Positions 40,682 to 45,707 of a stretch of DNA of 45,707 nucleotides are shown here, piece after piece (positions within the stretch are counted from its first letter, which is position 1; each line of letters opens with the position of its first letter). The notes under the pieces were generated by a model. The model was not told the DNA's origin. It ran no database searches and was given only the letters and a program-made list of their open reading frames with translations. Made by a program: the position numbers and the translations under genes. Source of the stretch: a virus. Where the stretch lies: IMG/VR virus record IMGVR_UViG_3300010430_000100, positions 1 through 45,707 of that record, one strand, 5' to 3'.

Positions 40682-42376
40682 TTAAGCCCCACTAATTCCG
40701 AGTTGTGACAACAAATCTTGACCGCCCGGCATTGATGCAGCCTCAGCCATTAGACCCGCAGTCTCAGCAGCACCCTTCGCGACAGGCACGGCCTTCTCAG
40801 CAGTTTCAAGCTGTGCAGCTTGTTGCATCTGAGCAGACCGTTCATCGCGCACCTTCTTCACCTCGTCGTTTGACTTGATGATCTTCGCAGGAGCGCCAAC
40901 CATTTCGCTGTATTGCGTGACAGCCTCGTCAGCGTCGAAGCGATCCAGAACATCAGGCTTGGCGTTGGCAAGGTTGCCCACAAATCCAGCCACACGTTCA
41001 ATCGCGCCAGTAGCAACGGCCTTTTGAGCTTGAGCAAGAATTGAAGTATATTCAATCTTCAAATCCTGATTTTGTATCTCAGGCGGTGCTGGTGGGAATT
41101 GATTGCGCTTCAGCATAATCTCGAACGCCCGGCTGATCACAGGCTCAAGTTGCGCGTCATAGATGTTCTCAAGCACAGGCCCAAGCGCCAGAAGCTTTTC
41201 CTCTTTGCGTTCAGCGATTTCCATGCTGTTGCGCGGCTGAATGCCTTCCATGTTGGCAAGCATCAAGAACAAGTCAGAGTACATGCCCTGATTGATCCGG
41301 TCGCGTGTCTCGCGAATATCTTCGCGAAGCTCACCAAGGCGGATATTTACTTCCATTGCCGGGCGATAACCTTTACCAGCCGGATCGTCAACATAGGTCA
41401 CAGAACCCGGCAGGAGTGATGCAGGGTTATTCTTGAGCGCAGTCGGCCCCGTCATTGGTGGACGCACGATCTTATCAATACCTTCCAACTTTCGAGACTG
41501 TTCTTTTTGCAACATCTTGGCGTCGCCAAGCACAACCATTGCAGGAGATACCGCATATTCATCATCGCCAGACAACTCCCAAGGCGGCGCAATGATAGGG
41601 TTGCTATCAAATCCGCTTTCCTCAAGCATCTTGCCGTTAGAAGGCTCGTGATCTTCCCAATAGTTCGACAAGAAACGCTTGTTCTTCTTGTCGGCTTTCT
41701 TTGGGTTGCGGTTCAAACGCGGCTCGACAGCGTGCCAGATGTAGAACATACTGTCATAATTTGCGTTATCGTATTGAGTGCGAACCGTATCGCTCACATT
41801 TTCCAGACCGAAGCGGCTGACAATCTTTTCCACAGTCCACTTGAACTTTCGATAAAGCGTCGTGGCACGTCCATTTTCATCCCGCGCGATCCAGAACCGC
41901 CCATGAATTTGCTGCATCATTCGAATGTGATTTTCATCATCTTCGACCAACAAGCCGCATGACTGGCCAAACTGACCTAGATCAGCATATCCCTTGTGGA
42001 ATGCGCGGTAGATATTTGACGATTGGAAAGCCTCACGCATCCGCGTTTCAACATCATCAAGCCAGACTTTAACAGGCTCATACTTGCGCAACTCAGGATC
42101 ATGAGTGGCAAGCTGGAACCAAGGCCGGGCTGGTGATGAAACGCCAGAATGCATACCACTCGCAAGCGTCCGAAGCGAGAACGTCGGCGAACTATCGATG
42201 ATCTTGGAGCGGTCATAGAACCCCTCGTTCTTATCATCAAGACGCAATCGGGACGGTTCAAAGTAATTGCCCAAGGGTCGCCAAATGGCCTCCCAAGGGC
42301 TTCTTATTGATTGCAACTCAAGCGCCCGGCGAGTGTGGTATTGCCGCTGCGTTTCATTCTCGCGGGGATTGCTCAT
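40682..42376 (-). CDS. Portal (head-to-tail connector) protein
   Basis: A 564-residue protein of the Head-tail_con family (T7 gp8 type). Recognisable parts are RSPWEAIWRPLGNYFEPSR near the N terminus, the TLASGMHSGVSSPARPWF segment, IQPRNSMEIAERKEEKLLALGPVL in the stem/wing region and an Ala/Gln-rich C terminus. Twelve copies form the ring through which DNA is packaged and ejected. Its ATG directly follows the stop of the previous gene. Confidence 0.92.
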   Translation of the reverse strand: MSNPRENETQRQYHTRRALELQSIRSPWEAIWRPLGNYFEPSRLRLDDKNEGFYDRSKIIDSSPTFSLRTLASGMHSGVSSPARPWFQLATHDPELRKYEPVKVWLDDVETRMREAFQSSNIYRAFHKGYADLGQFGQSCGLLVEDDENHIRMMQQIHGRFWIARDENGRATTLYRKFKWTVEKIVSRFGLENVSDTVRTQYDNANYDSMFYIWHAVEPRLNRNPKKADKKNKRFLSNYWEDHEPSNGKMLEESGFDSNPIIAPPWELSGDDEYAVSPAMVVLGDAKMLQKEQSRKLEGIDKIVRPPMTGPTALKNNPASLLPGSVTYVDDPAGKGYRPAMEVNIRLGELREDIRETRDRINQGMYSDLFLMLANMEGIQPRNSMEIAERKEEKLLALGPVLENIYDAQLEPVISRAFEIMLKRNQFPPAPPEIQNQDLKIEYTSILAQAQKAVATGAIERVAGFVGNLANAKPDVLDRFDADEAVTQYSEMVGAPAKIIKSNDEVKKVRDERSAQMQQAAQLETAEKAVPVAKGAAETAGLMAEAASMPGGQDLLSQLGISGA

Positions 42377-42658
42377 TTACTGACCTAACAGAGTTTTAGT
42401 TGCGATTGGTGCATAACCGCCAGTGTTTGATCCACCACCAGTTAACACCGTGTTTAGAGTGCCACGGCCCGGCTGATTGCGCCCTTTGGCCATGATCTTA
42501 GATGCAGCACCCGGCGCGGCAGGTTCAGCCGTTGCAGCAGGTGCGCGAGCGGGAGCGTTTGGGGTTCCCGGTGGCTGCGTTGTCGTTGGCTGCGTTGGTG
42601 AAGGCCGTTCAACCTTAGTGCTACCGCCCGGTGCCGTGCGATTTGAGAACAAACACAT
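42377..42658 (-). CDS. MCLF-type small protein 1
   Basis: A 93-residue protein from the ATG at 42658. It starts MCLF, has a Pro/Ala/Thr-rich middle and ends in a Gly-rich segment with TVLTGG and a terminal KTLLGQ. The next gene upstream encodes a product of the same plan (MCLF...TILTSG...LLGS). Small proteins with such LLG ends are common beside podophage portal genes; their function is unknown. Confidence 0.65.
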   Translation of the reverse strand: MCLFSNRTAPGGSTKVERPSPTQPTTTQPPGTPNAPARAPAATAEPAAPGAASKIMAKGRNQPGRGTLNTVLTGGGSNTGGYAPIATKTLLGQ

Positions 42659-42659
42659 G

Positions 42660-42872
42660 TTAAGACCCCAACAATACAGGCGCGGCGGTTGGCGCTTTAG
42701 CCTTAACACCGCTGCCGCTGGTTAGAATTGTGCGCTGACCAGACCGAACGCGGTCCTCAGTGCGTCGCTGCGCCGCTGTTCGAACTGCCGCAGTATCGGG
42801 CAATCGTTGCTGCGCGTGTTCTGGTGGGAGTTCTGGCGGCGCTGGATCAGGCCCGGTATTGAATAAGCACAT
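42660..42872 (-). CDS. MCLF-type small protein 2
   Basis: A 70-residue protein from the ATG at 42872, 4 bases after the stop of the membrane gene. It starts MCLFN, is Pro/Arg/Gln-rich in the middle and ends TILTSG...PVLLGS, like its downstream neighbour. The pair looks like a tandem duplication that has diverged. Confidence 0.65.
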   Translation of the reverse strand: MCLFNTGPDPAPPELPPEHAQQRLPDTAAVRTAAQRRTEDRVRSGQRTILTSGSGVKAKAPTAAPVLLGS

Positions 42873-42876
42873 AGTT

Positions 42877-43056
42877 TCACCCAATGAGGTTAAAGATTAG
42901 GCCAGCAAACGGAACAATGACAGAAAGTGCAGTGACCGCAATGAATGCCAAGAACAGACCGAAGAAGATAAGCTCCCCGATACCCATCGACATTAAGTCT
43001 GGCGATATGCCTTTGCTCACCATCCAGTTGTTAGCCTTAGAAATTGTCTCTTTCAT
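42877..43056 (-). CDS. 59-residue membrane protein
   Basis: A short frame with AAGGG 9 bases before the ATG, filling an otherwise empty gap. Residues 1-26 are polar. Residues about 28-58 are hydrophobic, enough for one long or two short membrane helices. It is encoded among packaging and head genes. No family is recognised. Confidence 0.6.
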   Translation of the reverse strand: MKETISKANNWMVSKGISPDLMSMGIGELIFFGLFLAFIAVTALSVIVPFAGLIFNLIG

Positions 43057-43116
43057 TTATCGAACCCTTAGTCAAGAGAAATGCCCCGGCAGTCGTCTAG
43101 GCGTTGAAACACTCAG

Positions 43117-43392
43117 CTAACCGACGATGCACCAATCTTCGGCAAGCATGTCAGTTTGTGAACACAACCAAGGCACAACCATATCATCAGCCGTTTTCAT
43201 GTCGATATGCGCGTGATAGTTAACCTCAGTTCCTTCGCCCATGATCGACAAAAGCGGTTCACGGTTAACAATGAACTTGGAGCCGTTCACCAAGAAGATA
43301 AACATGCCCTTACCATTCCAGCCAGCACGAGCGACCCGCTTACCATCCTTAATAGCTTGGAGCGCTTCGCCAAATGTCATATCCTTGTCCAT
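43117..43392 (-). CDS. tad2: Tad2-family anti-Thoeris protein (DUF2829)
   Basis: A 91-residue protein from the second ATG, which has AAGGA at the right distance. TFGEALQAIKDGKRVARAGWNGKGMFIFLV and IDMKTADDMVVPWLCSQTDMLAEDW match the DUF2829 family. Characterised members (Tad2) bind the cyclic ADP-ribose-type signal made by bacterial Thoeris TIR proteins and so block that defence. Putting it beside terminase in the late region is unusual if early protection is needed; it may be carried over or expressed early by another transcript. I infer the host population carries Thoeris. Confidence 0.88.
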   Translation of the reverse strand: MDKDMTFGEALQAIKDGKRVARAGWNGKGMFIFLVNGSKFIVNREPLLSIMGEGTEVNYHAHIDMKTADDMVVPWLCSQTDMLAEDWCIVG

Positions 43393-43401
43393 AATCATTC
43401 C

Positions 43402-44889
43402 TTATTCTAAAACATCATAATCAACTTGAGCAGCCGAAACAGTGTGACCACCATCGGGTTGAGTGTAGTTATGATGTTGGCGCTTTGCAACAGGCTCTGC
43501 AAATGTCACAGCCAGCGCGTCAGCTTTGTTCGGAGAAGGCAATCCACGCTCCTTCATGTGTTCCTTGCTTTCAAGCTGCACCTTCCCGTCTGGCCTTGGC
43601 ACAGTCTCAACACCAACCAGATCATCAGACAAGTCTTGATCCTTGGGATCGATAGCGCCGCCAGCTTGCAGCCATTTTTGCATCTCCACCCATATGTAAG
43701 CCCGAACATTGTAACACCCCGGATCAAGCGTTTTAGTGCTGCCAAACCACACTAAGCGCCAGTTGCGCCCTATAGTATCACCATAAGACTTGATCCCGGT
43801 GCCATAGCCCGCATCGATAAACACCGCGTCAGCCTGATATTCTTCCTCAAGACGCGCGATCTTCGCGCCCACGGCCATGTCGTTATCGTTCTTGGGTATC
43901 GTCAGCAGGTGCTTGGAATAGAGACCTTGGCGCAAGTACACCTCAAGGCTGTCATCACCAGTCCACGCCGGGTCAACGCCAATGATCACGGGCGCGAAAC
44001 TGTATTGCTCTTTGCGCAGGTGGCGTTTTTGAGCCGCATCAACTAGCTCGCCGGAAATCAACTGCATGGCGCTTTGCGATGGAAACTGACCACGCACCCG
44101 GATTTTGAAAAAGTCACTATCTTCGCCACGATCTTCAGCCCACTTCTCATAAAGTTTCTTGTTTGTACCTTCTACATCTCGCGCGTCTACTTGCATAGTG
44201 CGCCAGCGTTTCTTGTAACGTCTAAAGCATTCGCGGAAACGACCAGAGTTTTGCGTCGGGTTTCCAAATACAACCCAAATAATGACTGTGTTCTCGTCAG
44301 TCATCGCGCCTTCGGCTACTTCCCAAACCTTGTCATGTATCTTTGAAGCTTCATCAAACAGCAGCAAGATAATCTTGTCTTTGTTGTGCAGTCCGGCAAA
44401 GGCTTCGGTGTTATGCTGCGACCACGTGAGGAAATCCATGCGCCAACTTTCATCGCGCTTGGGATCACGCGACTTGATGGACATCTTTTGGATATCGAAC
44501 CAGTCAGCAGTCAGAGACTTCTTGAACCAATTGGCGACCTCAGGCGATGTTTTGGTGCGAAGCTGCGGCTCAGTGTTGGCCGTGATCAGCACGTTAGCGT
44601 CAACCCAACAGGACATTGCCCAGTTGGATAGCATACCCATCTTGGCAGATTTGCCGATACCGTGGCCAGATGCAACGGCAATCTGGAGCGGGTCATAGCG
44701 TGTATCAGGGTTAGCCAAATGCTCGACAATGATCTGATCAATGTCTTGCTGCCATTGTCGCGGCCCATGGTAGCTTTCCAGCTCACCATGGCCCCAATCC
44801 CACGCCGCCGCTGACCACTTGTCAGGACGAAAGCGGCACGAAGCCGCCAGCTCTATGATTTGGTCATTGTAATCGTCTTGATTTTGCAC
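43402..44889 (-). CDS. terL: Terminase large subunit
   Basis: A 495-residue packaging motor with a GTG start and AGGA upstream. ATPase part: Walker A SGHGIGKS (74-81) and Walker B IILLLFDEA (Asp179, Glu180). Nuclease part: VIIGVDPAWTGDD (Asp306), ADAVFIDAGYGTGI and the C-terminal NKADALAVTFA with its Asp. It translocates DNA into the procapsid and cuts concatemers. It is separated from the small subunit gene by the Cys-rich miniprotein gene. Confidence 0.95.
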   Translation of the reverse strand: MQNQDDYNDQIIELAASCRFRPDKWSAAAWDWGHGELESYHGPRQWQQDIDQIIVEHLANPDTRYDPLQIAVASGHGIGKSAKMGMLSNWAMSCWVDANVLITANTEPQLRTKTSPEVANWFKKSLTADWFDIQKMSIKSRDPKRDESWRMDFLTWSQHNTEAFAGLHNKDKIILLLFDEASKIHDKVWEVAEGAMTDENTVIIWVVFGNPTQNSGRFRECFRRYKKRWRTMQVDARDVEGTNKKLYEKWAEDRGEDSDFFKIRVRGQFPSQSAMQLISGELVDAAQKRHLRKEQYSFAPVIIGVDPAWTGDDSLEVYLRQGLYSKHLLTIPKNDNDMAVGAKIARLEEEYQADAVFIDAGYGTGIKSYGDTIGRNWRLVWFGSTKTLDPGCYNVRAYIWVEMQKWLQAGGAIDPKDQDLSDDLVGVETVPRPDGKVQLESKEHMKERGLPSPNKADALAVTFAEPVAKRQHHNYTQPDGGHTVSAAQVDYDVLE

Positions 44890-44905
44890 TTGTTCGGCTT
44901 CCTAA

Positions 44906-45049
44906 CTATTCGCCCTCAAACTCACGGCGATCTTCGCAAGCACCGCAATCGCAATCATCAGTGGAGCAATTGCAGCACTCTTGACAGCAAGCACAACCCT
45001 CACAGAACGGCGTGTCAAATTCTGTATTGTCGCAAGCCTCGCAATCCAT
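44906..45049 (-). CDS. 47-residue Cys-rich miniprotein
   Basis: A short frame whose ATG overlaps the TerS stop (TAATG) and which ends 17 bases before TerL. It has 12 Cys in 47 residues, many in CxxC, CC and CxC pairs, and a net negative charge. The Cys density suggests binding of two or more metal ions or a clustered disulfide fold. No family is recognised. Translational coupling between the two terminase genes hints at a role in packaging or in tuning terminase levels. Confidence 0.65.
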   Translation of the reverse strand: MDCEACDNTEFDTPFCEGCACCQECCNCSTDDCDCGACEDRREFEGE

Positions 45050-45591
45050 TACTCGCCCTCAGTATTCTTGAGCGCACGAGCAAGGCGATCACCAAGCCCC
45101 TCAATGCCAGTGTGATTGACGTTCTCTTGGAACGCTTGCACGTCGATGTGCTTACCAATCGCGTTCAGGCGGTCCATGCGGTTGCTCAGGCGCACCTTCT
45201 TCAACTGGCCAATTATTTGCTTTTCTTCGCCGTAACCGTCCCAAATTTCAGCAACGTCAACGCCCTGCACAAGTCCTTGTCTCCAAATCTTAGGCCATTC
45301 ATGTATTGGCTTGAGTGTCATATCCTCATTGTAAATATCCGCAATATCAGCCTCAGCTTCATCATGTAATCGCGTAAGTAACCATGCAGCATCTACTTTG
45401 GTTTTTCTTATGCGTTCGGCCTTCAATTCTATGATGCGCTCCTGAATATGTGGTTTTCTAAGGAGTTCTGCCGCGATTGATGCAGCGCTTTTCTCGCTAT
45501 ATTCGGCGCGAATAGCTGCCTTAGTGCCATTGAAATCTTTAATGTACTCAATGCAGAATAATTCCTGCTTATCGCTCCGCTTCTCAGCCAT
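45049..45591 (-). CDS. terS: Terminase small subunit
   Basis: A 180-residue protein of the Terminase_2 family: KQELFCIEYIKDFNGTKAAIRAEYSEKSAASIAAELLRKPHIQERI is the N-terminal DNA-binding HTH, followed by an oligomerisation helix region (about 80-160) and an acidic C terminus. It recognises the packaging site and loads DNA on TerL. GAGAGG precedes the ATG. The start codon lies inside the terminal repeat. Confidence 0.93.
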   Translation of the reverse strand: MAEKRSDKQELFCIEYIKDFNGTKAAIRAEYSEKSAASIAAELLRKPHIQERIIELKAERIRKTKVDAAWLLTRLHDEAEADIADIYNEDMTLKPIHEWPKIWRQGLVQGVDVAEIWDGYGEEKQIIGQLKKVRLSNRMDRLNAIGKHIDVQAFQENVNHTGIEGLGDRLARALKNTEGE

Positions 45592-45707
45592 GATTTTTGC
45601 CTCTCATTTTCCCGGCAATTGAGCCAGTGAGTTAATCGGTTGAATTTGCCCTACGATATATATCAATTTGCGCCAAAACAAGCACCAGACCAATTACGAA
45701 CCAATTA
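45585..45707. repeat. Terminal direct repeat, right copy
   Basis: Identical to 1-123. It contains the TerS start codon and leader. No clear promoter for the late genes is seen inside it, so the promoter may lie further upstream, i.e. in 124-400 of the left end if the molecule is circular or concatemeric. Confidence 0.9.

Noticed and set aside
42884-43120. Plus-strand open frame opposite the 59-residue membrane gene
   Set aside because: All neighbouring genes are on the minus strand and the minus-strand frame has correct spacing and start signal.
1-45707. tRNA genes, CRISPR arrays, insertion sequences and integrase
   Set aside because: None recognised on either strand; no cloverleaf with a conserved T-loop, no regularly spaced repeats outside the fibre gene, and no transposase or recombinase motifs.

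Overview
The window is an essentially complete genome of a tailed phage with a short-tailed (podovirus-type) virion. The first 123 bases are repeated exactly at the end (1-123 = 45585-45707), so it is either a linear genome with short direct terminal repeats or a circular assembly cut just upstream of the small terminase gene. I infer an alphaproteobacterial host. The phage carries a GcrA-family regulator, a family tied to the alphaproteobacterial CcrM/GANTC system, and a full read by eye found only one GANTC site where about 180 would be expected by chance.

Layout. (1) 1-693: an AT-rich, gene-poor left end with a long inverted repeat. (2) 694-7331, plus strand: an early block of small, tightly packed, mostly unknown genes. 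It ends in a three-gene coupled cassette led by a stand-alone Spo11/topoisomerase VI A-like protein and closes with a rho-independent terminator. (3) 7501-8310, minus: GH108 endolysin with a C-terminal membrane segment. (4) 8568-14666, minus: replication and regulation. In transcription order these are a small HTH regulator, an unknown, a GcrA homologue, an SF2 helicase, a MazG-like enzyme, SSB, a VRR-NUC nuclease, a CHC2/TOPRIM primase and a VapE-type helicase. (5) 14852-17936, plus: RecE-like exonuclease, RecT annealase and small genes. (6) 17962-19344, minus: lysis cassette (overlapping spanins, two holin candidates). (7) 19432-45591, minus: late genes. Read from the right end these are TerS, a Cys-rich miniprotein, TerL, a Tad2-type anti-Thoeris protein, small genes, portal, Bbp19-like, scaffold, major capsid, Bbp16-type cement protein, T7 gp11/gp12-like tail tube proteins, gp13- and gp14-like proteins, an M15-peptidase virion protein, a 2554-residue polyvalent protein with ADP-ribosyltransferase and zincin motifs, the tail fibre, and a small phospholipase A2-like membrane protein.

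How the parts work together. No DNA polymerase, RNA polymerase, integrase, CI-type repressor or tRNA was recognised, so the phage depends on host polymerases and sigma70-like promoters. Three or four promoters overlap copies of one palindrome (consensus GTTGTGA-N3-TCACAAC). One copy fills the spacer of the promoter of the small HTH gene, which points to an autoregulated early-gene switch. The most unusual features are this regulon, the GANTC avoidance paired with a phage GcrA, the Spo11-like cassette, and the PLA2-like protein beside the lysis genes.
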